A DNA stretch of 64,000 bases from Lycorma delicatula (GCF_047948215.1 NC_134461.1:91346245-91410244); one strand, 5' to 3'. Counted from the stretch's first letter, positions 11,629 through 24,515 are shown. Notes: generated by a model not told the origin, from the sequence alone. Numbers and translations: made by a program.

Positions 11629-12534
11629 CTTATACTAACCAGTTAGTTAATTAATCTTTCTTCGAATAATAATCTAACTATATATTTATTTGTTTTATTT
11701 ATGAATTACGTAAAATTTATTTTTTATTTATGGAAATTTTTCACCAAACCTTTATAGAATTATTTATAATTTGTACATACAAATAAGATAACAAATCTAT
11801 TTTCATCCTTTCAAAAATTTTTAAATATTTATTTTAATAAAATATGTTTAAAAGAAAAAAATGAAATAGTAAAATTTCACCCCGAAATTTGTTTTAACTT
11901 TTTTTTTAATAACTTGCTTAATTTTATATGCAAGATATATTTCATACGATAATGTAAACATATATTAAGATTTTAATAAATTATCTAACGTGGTATTTTT
12001 ATTTTGTTTTATTTTTCATAATCCGGTAAAATATTATTTTTAAAATTTTTATATTTGTGAAATGACTTGTGAAAAGTACTTTTATTATTGTTAATTTTTT
12101 TTAGGAAATACTTTTAAACACAATAATAATTATTCGATTTTTTAAATGTTATTTAAGAGGAGTCATAAGTAATTTTCCTCTTATGATTGATAGTCATCAT
12201 GAATGGTTTTTTTTATTGATAATATGGCCCTTTATTTTGAGAATTATGGATTTTTTTAAAAATTGAAAATCATTTAAGACATAAGACCTGAGACTAGAAT
12301 GAATGTTAAAATATTACAATTTTTTTCCTTACGTCCGTTTTTTTTGGTTGAAGGGATTGGAATTCTATTTATTACTACTACTATTATTAAGTTGAAAGAA
12401 AATTAAGAAATTTTGCATATGTGTCAAGTTTTAGAGTTGAAATGAGTATATTTTAGCAGTGCTGCTGTTTATTAAATTGTAATATTGAAATAATAATATC
12501 ATCAGTGTCTTTCATGAGTACCATAGGCATAGTC
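11629..12534. other. AT-rich sequence, nothing recognised
   Basis: No supported feature. Confidence 0.5.
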
Positions 12535-12609
12535 GTTAAAGAACAAGAAACCACCCGTGGGTCGGCCGACAACAACAGTGGAGGTTAGGGCAGAATCTAT
12601 GCTTATCTC

Positions 12610-13252
12610 CTTCGATCCGTCACGGGGCGGTGTCGCTGGGTGAGGTCGTGGTCCTCTCTGCACGACAGTGGCAGGAGATTCAGCTAATAGTCGTGCGGCT
12701 TAACAACTGATCAAGTACATCGCCGAAAATGTAGAGGGTGTCACTATGGTTCTTGACGGGAAGAGGCAGCCGGAGGGTTCACGTTGTTGTTAAGGACGTG
12801 GGTGTACTCACTACGATGGACGAATTCCTAAAGGAACTTCGTCAGGTTATAGGGGAGTCGATCTCACTAGATAAACTATCCAAGCGGCCCGCATTTGGGT
12901 CGACGACCTTGGCAGTGCCACCCATCTTGGCGGACAAGCTTATGTCTGATGGACGAATTCGAATTGGGTGGCTTGCCGGGTAAGGAGACGCACCTTTGAT
13001 GACTTATGTTTTCGATGCTGGAAGCCAGGCCACAAGGCCAAATTGTGTCTTGGGCCAGATCGCAACGGCTACTGCTTTACCTGTCGCGAGCCTGGCCACT
13101 TACGAAAAGACTGTATGCAGAAGCTTCGGTATCTGACATGCAAAGTGCATGAACATGCACCTGGAGGACGTGGATGTAAGGCACCACCAGTGCTAGAAAC
13201 AGGGGGTGGTGGTGTGACGACCAGATGTAAGGCGACTTCGCCCACGTCATGA
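12610..13252 (+). pseudogene. R1-like LINE ORF1 (Gag-like, zinc-knuckle protein)
   Basis: Three frames together read as a Gag-like ORF1. Frame 1 has 'VSLGEVVVLSARQWQEIQL' (about 12645-12702). Frame 2 (12738-12983) has 'VVVKDVGVLTTMDEFLKELR' and ends with 'RIRIGWLAG' and a stop. Frame 3 (12968-13252) begins in overlap with VACRVRRR and contains zinc-knuckle spacing: CFRCWKPGHKAKLC then CFTCREPGHLRKDC. In R1-clade elements this protein binds the element's RNA. The overlap of frames 2 and 3 indicates a small indel just after the GW residues. The frame stops at 13250-13252, and no ORF2 follows. Confidence 0.8.
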
Positions 13253-13620
13253 ATCCGTTGGAGTTTCTACAACGAAACTACAGTGTCTGTAGGGGACAAC
13301 GCCATCCGGGAGGGGTGGGTGACACCGGCTTCCTACCACCAATGATCGAATGGGGTCTCCCTTGCAGATGCCATTGTGAGGGAGGGGGGAATGCAAGACC
13401 GTAGTTCCGGTGGTGGATCCCTCCGGGGGTTCTCTATTTGAGGCTAGGCGTCAAGACCGTAACGTTGCTAAAGGCATGGCATGTAACACAAGACCGAGTT
13501 CCGGCTACCTGGGTGGGACCTAGGGCCCTACCGAGATAGTTTGAGGCAAAGATAACCATCGGAGTTGAGTTTATGCGAAATTGCGAATTCGGCTCTGAGG
13601 ATCGGGAAGATTACTGACGA
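13253..13620 (+). mobile_element. GC-rich tail downstream of the R1-like ORF1
   Basis: About 370 bp of GC-rich, non-coding DNA directly follows the ORF1 stop and ends in an A-rich run (about 13620-13638). I infer it is the 3' untranslated region of the same LINE, which would mean the several-kilobase ORF2 has been deleted. The 5' side of the element (12535-12609) is equally GC-rich. I cannot verify the family without a search. Confidence 0.5.
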
Positions 13621-13638
13621 AAAAAGAAAAAAAAGACT

Positions 13639-15057
13639 TTACTATTGTTAGTATTATAATTTACAATTTTATTAGAGAACGTCGTATGATTAATCTTGAT
13701 TTTTTAACTCAGTAGTCTGTCATAATTTTTATAAACTCACGTGCAAGCGATATTTGATAATTTTCAAGTACAAAGTGCTGCAATGTTTTCAGAAAGGTTT
13801 ATAGATGTGAATGAATGCAAAAAAGAAACGTCTGCCTTATATTTACTTCCCAGTTTATTTTTATTTTCATATTTTTTCAGCCTCATTTGTATGCGTAAAT
13901 TTTTTTTAATGAATATGTACTTTAAATAAGTAATTTTTTTGTTTTTAATTAAATAGCATCATAAAAAGAATTTGCAATAAAGCAAAAATTCTAAAATTTT
14001 TATTTACAAAAGAAATTACTCAGTAAAATTTTAATGTGTAAGTTATCCAACATTAGTAAATTAAAATAACCGATTTAGGTATGATATAATAGAAATATTT
14101 TCGCTGGAATTTACAGTTTTTTCGCGGTTAGAAGAAGTAATGTTTATGATGTATGACATTTTAATTTTCATATAAGAAAATCCAGCCACAGGAATAATTT
14201 CTCATCAAAAGAGATTTTATAAATCGTTGTCCTACATTAGAATATACTGGGAACAGAGTATTTCTTCAATACTGTTCTTCATTCTTTAAATACCAAGTTT
14301 GTAATTGGGTCTTCAATGTGAAATAAAGTATTTTGTTCTGCTAACAAGAGTTTTTATTGATATAATCAACGATATTTTATTAAATATATTAAAATGCAAT
14401 TCAGAAAATTGCCACTTTATAAGGAATTTTAAAACCAAAAATCTGTATAACTTTTAATAAAAATAATGTTTAATGTAAATTGGAATCTTATATATAAATT
14501 GTTTGCTAATGTTATACTGTTAACATAAATTACTTGGTGGATGTTTATGATTAAATTCTGTATAATTTAAATTTTCAAAAGCTTAGAAATAAATTTCAAT
14601 TTTCTATTGAAAATTCGTTCCCCTACATAAATATATTTTACTTAACAGAAAAATTCATTTAGTTAAATATTCAATTTATAAACTTAATCTATGTTACAAT
14701 ACACAAATACATATACTGACATATGTTACATACCTACCGTAAATAAATTTATTTATTATAAATGAAATACTAATCTGAATGAAAAAGCTTTGGTGCAATG
14801 CAGTTTATGCACACTGTGCATGCCATTACAGAACTACTGCGATGTTATTCACTGCACTTCTTTTTCGCATGTTAACTGCATTTAATTTTTTATTTAGTTT
14901 TTAAGCATAAAAACTTTCAATACAGAAAGATTTATTTTATAATAATAAAAGTAAAAGCATATTTAATATATTATTTAAGGATTCATCTAAATAACTATAG
15001 GTGTAACTCAAATCATAATTACTGTTAATGATTAGAAATGAATTATTTAATCCTATA
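13639..15057. other. AT-rich sequence, nothing recognised
   Basis: Small AT-biased ORFs only. Confidence 0.5.
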
Positions 15058-15640
15058 AAAAAGTCTTATGTGGACCTCTCATGACTTCCTTGTACGCCTA
15101 TTAAATTACATGTACACATTTTTTTTTTTTTTTTTTTTTAATGAAAAGTACATAAAATTTATCTCATTAATAATTTCTGCTATTTTTTTTTTCATTTTTT
15201 TTATTATTATTATTATTGAATTATTATTTATTGTAAAAATTTGTTTACAATCAGAGAAATATAATTATTAATAAATCAATATATTTAAATTAAAAAAAAA
15301 GTTTAAATACAAGGAGTTGAAGTCTGATTCGAACCGATGTGCCTTCCCCTTGTAAGACCAAATATTTCATTAATTAAAGTTTTATTTGGCTATATCTCTG
15401 GAACCAATGAAAATGTTTACCACTTATGATATATCGTTGAAAACTCTCAATGAGAGCTTATTACTGCTGTTAACAAAAAGTCCAAACTCAAAAAAATTCG
15501 GATTTTGGGCTTTTTTGGACATTTTTGCTCAAGTGGATTGCAATCAAAAGGGGAGGTGCACAACTAGATATTACAACAGTCCTAAAAAAATTTCAAAATT
15601 CTGCGACTAATCGTTTTTGAGTTATAGACGTACAAGGATG
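15058..15640 (+). repeat. Repeat A, copy 2
   Basis: Matches 3309-3860 closely, including the T-run, the 'gattcgaaccgatgtg' segment and 'ggaggtgcacaactagat'. The last 140 bp of copy 1 are missing: after 'gagttata' it jumps to 'gacgtacaagga'. The ORF inside it is a by-product of the T-run and is not a gene. Confidence 0.8.
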
Positions 15641-15726
15641 ACTTACTTCCTTGTAACCTTAACCTGGATCCGAACTCAAAACTTTCAGAATGAAGTACAG
15701 TAACGCTACCACTCTACCACAGAAGT
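15641..15726 (-). mobile_element. tRNA-derived SINE fragment
   Basis: The minus strand reads CTGTGGTAGAGTGGTAGCG (A-box-like) and GAGTTCGGATCCAGG (B-box-like) about 35 bp apart, as expected for a tRNA-type pol III promoter. It abuts the truncated end of repeat A. Confidence 0.55.
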
Positions 15727-16410
15727 AAAACCGAGTAATAATAAAATGAATGGTACTGTAATATCCAACCGTATTTGAAGAAAACGAAGAAAAAAGAATA
15801 TTACAACCACGCTGTAATATTGATAATAATAAACAAACAATAACTCATAATTAACAACACGGTTTAAAGTTCGATATTGCACGCATAACTAATGTAAAAT
15901 GCAATAAAATTGTTGACACAGCGCGTTTTACTTCGTTTTATTGTTAACACGTTTTTTATCGTCATTGCAAATTTGGACGCTTTTAACTCGATAATAAAGG
16001 CATTAAGAGAAAAACGGCTTTCTCTATTTTTTTCTTGTAAAATTTTAAATCAAAATCATGAGTTATATGGCCACCTTCCTGTTTAAAAAAATTTGGTTTG
16101 ATTAAATATGACGGATCAAAGATGGCGGAAAAAATTAAAAACCCACCATAATACAGATGTTTTTAACCTATGTAGAACTCTATTTATATGCAGGATAAAG
16201 CTGTTTCTATACTTAAATATCACCCGGTTTAAACAGTTGGATTTTTAATCTTGAAAATTAGATTTTATATTTTAAGAATTTTAAATAACCTAATAAGTAC
16301 TTTCATTGTACTAAATCTCAATTTACTACTACTACTACTACAAAAGAATTAAAATTACCTCCCCCCTTTTTTAATTTTATGCAAAATTTTATGTTATTTT
16401 ATGCTAAGGC
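15727..16410. other. AT-rich sequence, nothing recognised
   Basis: Contains an ACT triplet run at about 16325-16341 but no gene. Confidence 0.5.
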
Positions 16411-16795
16411 CTAAATTTGGACCGCTGCTTAACATGGAAAAATCACGTGAAAGAAAAGAGAAAGCAATTAAATCTCAAGCTTAGGCGGTTGAATTGATTA
16501 CTAGAAAGAAGGTCCGTATTATCGTTTAACAAACTGTTGGGGTACGGCAAGCGATAGCGATATTAACATCTTCCAAAAGTTCCAGAACAAAATGCTGAGG
16601 AAATATCGGAGGCGTCATGGTTTTCAAAGTACAAGGAGATCCTCGATTACTTAGGGATGACATCGATTCGTGAAGAAATTCACCGGTATATATGCGCATG
16701 AAAATCATCTGGTTGTTAACCTATTGAATAACAGTGAGGATATGAGACGACTGAAAAGGTCGCATGTATTGCATCTTGAGAATATCGTGCGTTGA
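16411..16795 (+). pseudogene. Jockey-type LINE ORF2, C-terminal fragment
   Basis: Frame 16411 reads 'LNLDRCLTWKNHVKEKRKQL' followed by 'NLKLRRLN', a stop, then 'LLERRSVLSFNKLLGYGKR'. Further on, shifted frames give 'FQKFQNKMLRK', 'DYLGMTSIREEIHRYIC', and finally 'LLNNSEDMRRLKRSHVLHL', with a stop at 16793-16795. The order of blocks is that of the jockey C-terminal region. Compared with the family, a piece after 'KLLGYGK' is missing, so an internal deletion is likely. It cannot encode a working protein. Confidence 0.8.
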
Positions 16796-16883
16796 CTATT
16801 GAACTTTGTTTTATAAACAATTTACTGTTGTGTTCATCATTATCTTTCTGTTTTGTTTTTTTGATTATTTATCCTTATTTGCT

Positions 16884-17466
16884 CTTGGATTGTGGTTTGA
16901 TCAACTACTAAAGGGGGTGACATATTTAAAGGAGCTGAAAGTAAAATGTCTAAAAATGCTAGACATGCTAAGAATTTTATCCAAATACTAACTGGGGAGC
17001 TGATCGTGTATGCATGTTGCGCCTTTACCGAGCTCTGGTCCGTTCCCGCTTAGACCATGACTGTGTAGCTTATTCGTCCGCACGGGCCACTGCTCTAAAG
17101 ATATTCGATGCAGTCCACCAATCATTTATCCGTCTGGCGGAACGTACCTGTACGTTTCGTTCAAGCCTTGTGGTAAGTCTTCTAGTGGACAGTGATGAGC
17201 CTCTCTTTGGAATATACGAAACCAGATTACAAGTATCTATCTACTGCTACGTAGCTCGCTTTAAAGCGCAACCAAATCATCCAATCTTTGATGCGGTGTT
17301 CTCCAACCCGCATCTAAATCGATATCAAGAACATCCAAGATCTACTGTTCTGCTAAGCATCAGAGCTCAGCGTCTTTTCTTAGCTCTAAATGTACAATTA
17401 GCTCCAGTGCCTCCTGTAACTCGATGTTATTACTTCCCTTGGCGGCTTTCACTCATGAATTATTGA
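16884..17466 (+). pseudogene. Jockey-group LINE reverse transcriptase, thumb and downstream region
   Basis: The frame before 16991 gives LGLWFDQLLKGVTYLKELK and KCLKMLDMLRILSK. After a frameshift it continues with NWGADRVCMLRLYRALVRSR and LDHDCVAYSSA up to a stop at 17464-17466. 'NWGADR...LLRLYRALVRSRLDYG' style blocks are typical just after the reverse transcriptase of jockey-like LINEs. The 150-codon open stretch is one of the longer ones in the window, so this copy is less decayed than its neighbour. It is a different segment and a different copy from 16411-16795. Repeat D begins about 25 bp downstream. Confidence 0.82.
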
Positions 17467-17489
17467 TTTATCTTGTTCAATATCCTTTT

Positions 17490-18175
17490 AAAAAAAAATC
17501 TCTTTTTTTAAAAGCGCCGGAAGACGGAAGTAGATTTCACCGGTTCTAAGTATAGGATAAAAAATATTTCCACTTTAAAGTAAAAAAAAAAACTTCAAAT
17601 TTACTCAATACGATAATGGTTGCATGTAAAAAAATGTTTCACATGTTTAGCATACGACAAGGCCAATCTTCTTACAATTCCAGCAACATTTTGGTCATCC
17701 CTTGTCGTAAGGGTTGGTTATATCAAAAATTGTTTCATACAAAAGTTTTAAAGGACTAACGACCACTTTAAACCGATTCGATACTGTTCTTATTACGGGA
17801 GGTATGATTTCATTTTGTCTTCAAAACCCCATTTTTTCCACCCCCTATGCCAATGGTTGGTGATATCAAAAAACTTTACTTACATAATTTTTAGGCCTTA
17901 TCCGAAGAATAGTAGGATCTTTAAACGAATTCGATATTTTACTTAATAAGAAAGCTATAGTGATATTTTTTTCAAAAAAACACCCCCGTTTCCACCCTCA
18001 TAGTCCAATTTTGGCCGTTAACGACCTCGATGGAGATTTTGGGTCGTCGTTATGTTTTATGTATCAATTTGAAAGTGATTGGTATAAAATTATGGCAGTT
18101 ATCATGTCCTCAAGAAAGTAAAAAATATATATAACAATGTATACATAAACTTTTGAGCAGACGGAAGGAGACTAG
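17490..18175 (+). repeat. Repeat D, plus-strand copy
   Basis: Matches the inverse of 29562-30350. Shared landmarks are 'gccggaag(a/g)cgga', 'gtagatttcaccggt', 'cacatgtttagcatacgacaa', 'ccaatggttggtgatatca' and 'cagttatcatgtcc'. This copy ends about 100 bp earlier. It encodes no protein. Confidence 0.8.
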
Positions 18176-20146
18176 TATCATTCTATTAATGCTACAATCT
18201 ATTTGTTGTAATTTAATATTAAAATTTGGTAATGTAATTTTTTCTTTCATCGTTTATAGTCACATTAACGATAAGTCATATAAATTTTAATTGTCCATTT
18301 ATCGTATTTTTATTAAAATATTTTATTACGTACAATGTTTCAAAGTATGACAAACTTTTTATGACAAACTTTTCAATTATTTAGCTTACATTTATTGTTA
18401 TTAATTTCTAATACTATTTTATCCACCAATTTATAAAAAGTATAAACGCATATTTTAATACGATCTATATAATTACATTTTTGTTCATAATAAACTTACG
18501 AGAATAAATAATTTTTATAAAGTTTAAAAGAATTTTATTAGGCTTTGATTTAAAAATAAATTATTTTGCAAGCTTTTCCCCCATTTTTTATATTGTAAAT
18601 GTCTGATATAAATTTAGTTTCGTTTTGTCTGTCGTTTAAAAAAATTATAATTTTAAGTAATTTTCATTGCCGATCATCATGAATAAAATTGTAAATTAGT
18701 TACAAATTAAAACATTGAAGTATAAAAAAAATTATTTTAATTTAGTTCAAAATTATTATTATTTATATTATTACTACTATTACTATTATTAGGTAGTATA
18801 TGTAGTAGTAGATAACGCCTAAATAGTTTTTGTAATTTAAATAGTAAGTCTACTATGAAATATCTGTTAAAGAACTACTCGTAAAATTTTATTACACCTA
18901 TTTATTTTACCTCTTGATTATATGCTGCTTTGGAGTTGAAACAAATTATGATAAGTTTTATTCTATTCCAACCTACAAACATTTATATAAATTTTTAATC
19001 AAAAAAATTATATCTTATATAAAAAACATTAATCAGTTAATCTACAGGTAATGATGATAATGATAAAATCAAAAAAAACAATCTAATATTACTTATAATA
19101 TATAGACTAATATCTTGTATAGATAATATATATATATACATCGAAGAGAAACGTGTACTATTTAATTTAGCCAGGTATTTTAATTACTAAAATATTAAAT
19201 TACATAAAATACGATACAAGTTTAAACGGTTAATAAATACAGACATAAAAAAAAGATAAAAACAAATATAAAAGATAAGTAGTGATAATAAGCTGGTTAT
19301 AAAGGTTTCACTCTGTTTACTTTGAAAATGAAAAAAAAGAGTTATGATATGTCGAAAGGGTTATGGTTATCATAGATATACTCCTCCCATCTTGGCAATG
19401 AATCATAAGTGTAAGAAAGAAAGAGTGATGGAAATAAGATAAAGCTTTGAGAGAGGGGACGAGAGGAAAAATGAATGAGTAGGAGAGGGGATGGTGATGT
19501 ATTTTCACTTGCCAGACAATTATCGGTTCCAATAAGCAGTAATTAAATGAGTTGCAAGGAATAAATATATATATAGATATACTGCACATTTATATACAAA
19601 AGAGGAGGGGATGTTAAGAACGCAAGCAGTTTATTTATTGTGTGTAATAAGAAAAGATCGTGACTCTGTCTTGATGATTCCATCCAGCTCAGGTTATATT
19701 AGACCAGCCCCTTCTTCCTTTAGGGCTGTCTATCCCCCTTCACTATCGCAACAGTACATAAACTTTCTTGTCTATGCGTAAAAAAAGAAACAAAACAAGA
19801 AACTAAACGAATAACAAAAAATCAAAATTATTTATTACTTCCTTTTTTATAACTTTTATTATATTCGTATATTTTTTGACTTCTTGTATGGAAAATTGTT
19901 TGAACTTTAAAATAAATTGTCATTTTCATTAAGGAAAACCCTTGTAAATCTCATCAAAATGTGACAATAAAAAAATTATTATTATTAATTGAAATTCTCA
20001 GAGCAAAACTAGGCCAAATGATTTCTTAATTTCTTAGTAAATAAATTACAAAGTTTAAAAGCTGTTGTGAAATCTAAAGTAATAAGAGTTAAAACTTATT
20101 TTCTTGTTTCACGTTATCTATTCGATTTGGTGTTTAACGTAATTCA
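18176..20146. other. AT-rich sequence with purine-rich patch
   Basis: No gene recognised. About 19380-19500 is unusually G/A-rich, and 19600-19760 has higher GC with pyrimidine tracts. A TTA/ACT triplet run lies near 18750-18810. Confidence 0.5.
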
Positions 20147-20341
20147 AAAAATCTGATGTGGACACTACATTACTTCCTTGTATACCTATTAAATTACATG
20201 TACACTTTTTTTTTTTAAAATGACAAGTACATCATATTTTATTTCATAAATAACTTCTGATTTTTTTTTTGTTATTGAATTACTATTCGTCGTAAATTGT
20301 TTTTATAATCAGAGATTAATCATTTTTAATAAATCAATATG
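20147..20341 (+). repeat. Repeat A, copy 3 (left end only)
   Basis: Matches the first 200 bp of copies 1 and 2, from 'aaaatctgatgtggacac' to 'ttaataaatcaatat'. Confidence 0.75.
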
Positions 20342-20447
20342 TGCGTAACTGAAAATCACAATATAATTTAAACCAAAGTATAAATTTTAATCGGATCTTT
20401 TTTTCCGATAACTTCATTATTTATTTTTATTTTATTTTATTTATTTA

Positions 20448-20594
20448 ATAAAATGAGTGACCATCGTGTGCTATGATCATTTAGCCCGAATGGAAGTTTG
20501 TAGCGTATGAAAAATGCCATGTCTAACCGGAATTCTAATCCAAGACCTCCGGGTAAAAGGTGGAGACGCTACTACTCGCGCCACCGAGGCCGGC
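20448..20594 (-). mobile_element. tRNA-derived SINE, family 2
   Basis: The minus strand starts GCCGGCCTCGGTGGCGCGAG (A box) and has a decayed B box (GGATTAGAATTCC) and the 'catacgctac' segment. Its 3' part differs from the 7660 copy. Short ATTTATTTA repeats on both sides may be the target duplication, but they lie in simple sequence. Confidence 0.75.
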
Positions 20595-21912
20595 ATTTAT
20601 TTATTATGTACAATTATAAATTTGCTTAAAAAATTAGTAATTATATAAATGGTAAAAATATGATACTGAGGAAGGAAATTGTCTGCAACATGATCCTTGA
20701 AATAGTTACAAGTGTTTAACTTTAAAAAGCGTTAAAAAAATTGTAGATTAGTAGTTTCAAATAAGGATTGTGATGAAATATATTGCAAAGCATACTACGT
20801 AAAGATACCACTTTCGATCTTAAGCTAAGTATCCTGAATGCAGGAAAATCTAGCTTAAATTTTTCAAAACCAATTTTCCAAAATTTTCGTTCAAAAATAC
20901 CCTAAATTACAAATATATTTAATTATTTGTCAAGAATATTAATGAATAGATTATTTTAAACTTGACTTTTATCGTATTGCCTCGAAAGATCTCTATTCCA
21001 CCTTCCCTTTAGCTTTCTTAATAAAGAATTGTTCAGTACTTTTCTTAAATATAAACATCTAACAAAGTTTATTTTTTTATGACATTCTGTTCTGCTGTAA
21101 AATCATTTTTAGTTACGTTTTACTGAGTCTGTTACGTGTGTTAACTTGTATATCATGGTGTAATGTATTGTTATGTACATATTACGATGAATTAGTCAAT
21201 TTTCACTCATTCGTAAACTGGTTTATTTGTTGTAAAAGTCTGTGACCGCAGTTAGGTGAAAACTAATTTTATATCCATAAATTAAAATGTTTAAAAAGTA
21301 TTTATAATTTTTTTTGAAAGTTGTAAAGACTTACGTTAATCTTTAGTTAGAGATTTCTAAAGATTGGAATTTTTCTCTGTGGTCTTAATCGAAAGGCGAA
21401 AATGTTTTTGGGCATTTTAGAATTGACTTTTACTGTAAATGGACTTAATCTATTGAACAAAATCTCCGGGAAGCAAAGTGTCTACCAATAAGAACATAGA
21501 AGTTTTATTTTAAGATATGATTTACCTTTCATTGCGTATGTTTGGTGGGGGAGTTTATGTTATGAAATAAACGTATTATTTGACATAAAACTGTAAGAAA
21601 GTCCGACATTTTATAAAAAAAAAAAAAAAAAAAAAAATTGCTAATTATTAAATTATTATTTTTTAGTATTTTTCTTTATATAACCTATTTGGTGAAAGGT
21701 ATTATCAGTATTTCACCCAAATAAACAAAATAGAAGAAGGTTCTCAGTTCAGCCCGTACATATTTCGTTTTTTAATTTTTATATAGGACTTTCTCACGTG
21801 ATAAATGTTAAATTTTGATGATTACCTTTTTTTCTAGGAGAAGGTTCTCTGATAATCAAATAATAACTTTGTTCTATTAAACATTATTGGAGGAATTTTA
21901 ATGAAAAAAAAA
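20595..21912. other. AT-rich sequence ending in a poly(A) run
   Basis: No gene seen. A pure A-run (21614-21637) sits about 45 bp downstream of an AATAAA. It might be the tail of a retroposed transcript whose body I cannot recognise. Confidence 0.45.
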
Positions 21913-22720
21913 GCTGACAACACAGGTGTAGGACTTTCCCGTCACAAGGCTTTTTACTGATGCACAGCTTACAAATACATATACACAAAACCTAATTTAA
22001 GATATCATTTTATTTAAATGTAATATTTTTTTGTTTATTTAATACAATGATTCTAACTACAGCTCGCGCGCATACCATATTTCACTCACGCGGGTATGGA
22101 GGTACTATCGACCACTTTAAATACTACTTACAATTGAAATATCACTCATTTATTTAATTCTACCCCTCATCAGTGTTGTTACAACATAGCAGATGACTAA
22201 AACAGCTGTACGGCAGTGCATACTAGCACTCCATGTGGTGAAATGGGATACATTATATCCAAGTAGCAGCTAGTTTATTTAGATTATTTTTTGGGTTGGT
22301 GGTGAGATTTTTCAAATTTTTTTTGCAAATATTATTTTTTAATTGTTTACAAATGTGACTACAAAAAAATAAGACCTTAATTAAGAAAAATCTCGAGATG
22401 CTGAGCGTGACCTTGCTCTACAGCCTCACCCTTTGACCTTTTAAGTTGAAAATTTAATGGTATAAATGCCCCATCAAAGATCCATATATACAAGTAATCT
22501 GACCAAGTTTGGTCAAAATCGGTCTAGTAGTTCTGGAGATGTAAGGAGTGCAAGACCGAACACACACACATACACACGAAATTCTGAAAATATCCATCAG
22601 GTTTTTTGGGTTCCTTAGGTGTCAAAAAATCAAAATCCGGTGAAAACTGCATATGCCCAAATTGGACTGATTACAATACTTTCCCTTTAAAAGTATAGCA
22701 CTAGACGTGTAAGTAAAAAA
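21913..22720 (+). repeat. Repeat B, copy 2
   Basis: Full-length relative of 40993-41826, sharing 'gctgacaacacaggtgtagg', a CGCGCGC-containing segment, 'gaccaagtttggtcaaaatc', 'ggttccttaggtgtcaaa' and the right end. It contains the left segment that copy 1 lacks and has no foldback insert. Confidence 0.82.
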
Positions 22721-23449
22721 TTGCACGGGCTGTACAAATAATTTGAAGGTTTAATTTTTAACTTTTCATTACTGCTTATATTTAGATTAAGAAAACGTAA
22801 TGATAAATAGAGTAATATTATTGTATAATTCTAGATATTTTCGCACGAAAATTTAAGATAATGGTGTAGGAGCACGCGTGATTCTCTGAGAAACAGATTA
22901 TACTACCCTACCTGTAACAGGTGCTATTTTAATGTTTATTTGTCTGCAAAGAGGTCTCCGTGTAAGTAATGGTTTCTGAAAGTAGAAATCGGTATTGAAT
23001 AGTTTTTTTTTTCATTTTTTTGGGATGAATAATTTACAAGATAATCTCTAAATTTGTTCATTAAAAAACAGTATTTATGATGGAATAAAAACAGTAAAGA
23101 TTAATTTAAAACAGTAAAAACAATATTAAAAACAGTATGTATGCAGAATTCAAACCCATAACCGTCGATAAAATACGAAGATGTAACCACTCCAAGATGG
23201 AAGTCTCCAGTTTTAAGATATTCAATTCATTTTTTAAGAAGTAATTTTTTAAGATATTTAATGATTAATAATTAATACGGGTGGAATTAATCTTAAAAAT
23301 CTGGGCAGTAGAATGCAATAGAAATCTACAATTTTCCAAGGAAATATATTATCTTCGTTCCTATTCCTTTTTTCCTAAAAAATTAATGGAGAAGTATAGT
23401 AAATCCAGTCCATTGATTAATAACAAATATCTTAATTTTTTTATTAATA
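22721..23449. other. AT-rich sequence, possible tRNA-like scrap
   Basis: The minus strand of about 23145-23215 has GGGTTTGAATTC and 'gagtggttac', which could be a very decayed SINE head. Nothing else recognised. Confidence 0.35.
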
Positions 23450-24515
23450 CATAGCATTTATAGACTTAGAAAAGGCATTTGATAACGTAGACTGGAATAA
23501 AATGCTCAACATTTTAAACAATTTAGGGTTCAAGTATAGAGAAGAAGAATTGCTAACATTTACAGTAACCAAAATACAACATTAATAATCGAAGAGCATA
23601 AGAAAGGAGCAGTCAGAAAAAAGGGAGTCCAACAAGGATGTTTCCTATCCCCGTTACTTTTTAATTTTTACATAGAACTAGCAGTTTATGATGTTAAAGA
23701 AAAGTTTAGATCCGGAGTAACAATGCAAAGTGAAAGGATAAAGATGCTACGATTTGTTGATGATACAGTAATTCTAGCCAAGAGTAAAAAAGATTTAGAA
23801 GAAACAATGAATGGCATGGATGAAGTCCTTCGCAAGAACTATCGCATGCAAATAAACAAAAATAAAACGAAAGTAATGAAATGTAGTAGAAATAAAGTAG
23901 ATGGACCGCTGAATATAAAAATAGGATGAGAAAAGACTACGGTTGTAGAAGAATTTTGTTATTTGGGAAGTAGAATTACTAAAGATGGACGAAGCAGGAA
24001 CGATATAAAATGCCCAATAGCACAGGCAAAACGAGCTTTTAATCAGAAATATAATTTGCTTACATCAAAGTTTAAACACGAGGAAAGAATTTTTGAAAGT
24101 ATATGTTTGAAGCGTAGCTTTATATGAAAGTGAAACTTCGACGATCTGATAAGAAAAGATTACAAGCTGTTGAAATGTGGTGCTATAGAAGAATCTTAAA
24201 AATCAGGTGGGTTAGTTGATAAAGTGACAAATGATGTGCAAATTGATGAAGAAAGAAGCATTTGAAAAATATAGTTAAAAGAAGAGACGGACTTATAGGC
24301 CAAATCTTAAGACTTCCTGGATTAGTCGCTTTGATATTGGAGGGAGAGATAGATGGGAAAAATTGTGCAGGCAGGCAACGTTTGGACTATGTAAAACAAA
24401 TTGTTAGGAATGTAGGACGTAGGGAGTATACCGAAATGAAACGACTGGCACTAGATAGGGAATCTTGGACAGCTGATGAAACCAGGCAAATGACTGAAGA
24501 AAACAAAAGAAAAAA
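23450..24515 (+). pseudogene. RTE-type LINE, 5'-truncated copy
   Basis: Begins inside the reverse transcriptase at the 'FIDLEKAFDNVDW' block and runs to the shared 3' end ('caaatgactgaaga' plus A-rich tail), collinear with 34981-36057. The catalytic region reads LRFVDDTVILAKSKKDLEET (about 23746-23806), so the usual F-A-D-D is F-V-D-D. Several indels and stops interrupt it (for example near 23926, 24100 and 24240). It has no endonuclease. It is more diverged from the 33-36 kb element than the 48 kb copy appears to be. Confidence 0.92.

Noticed and set aside
19317..19589. Minus-strand open frame of 90 codons.
   Set aside because: It arises from a purine-rich tract read in antisense and has no recognisable domain.
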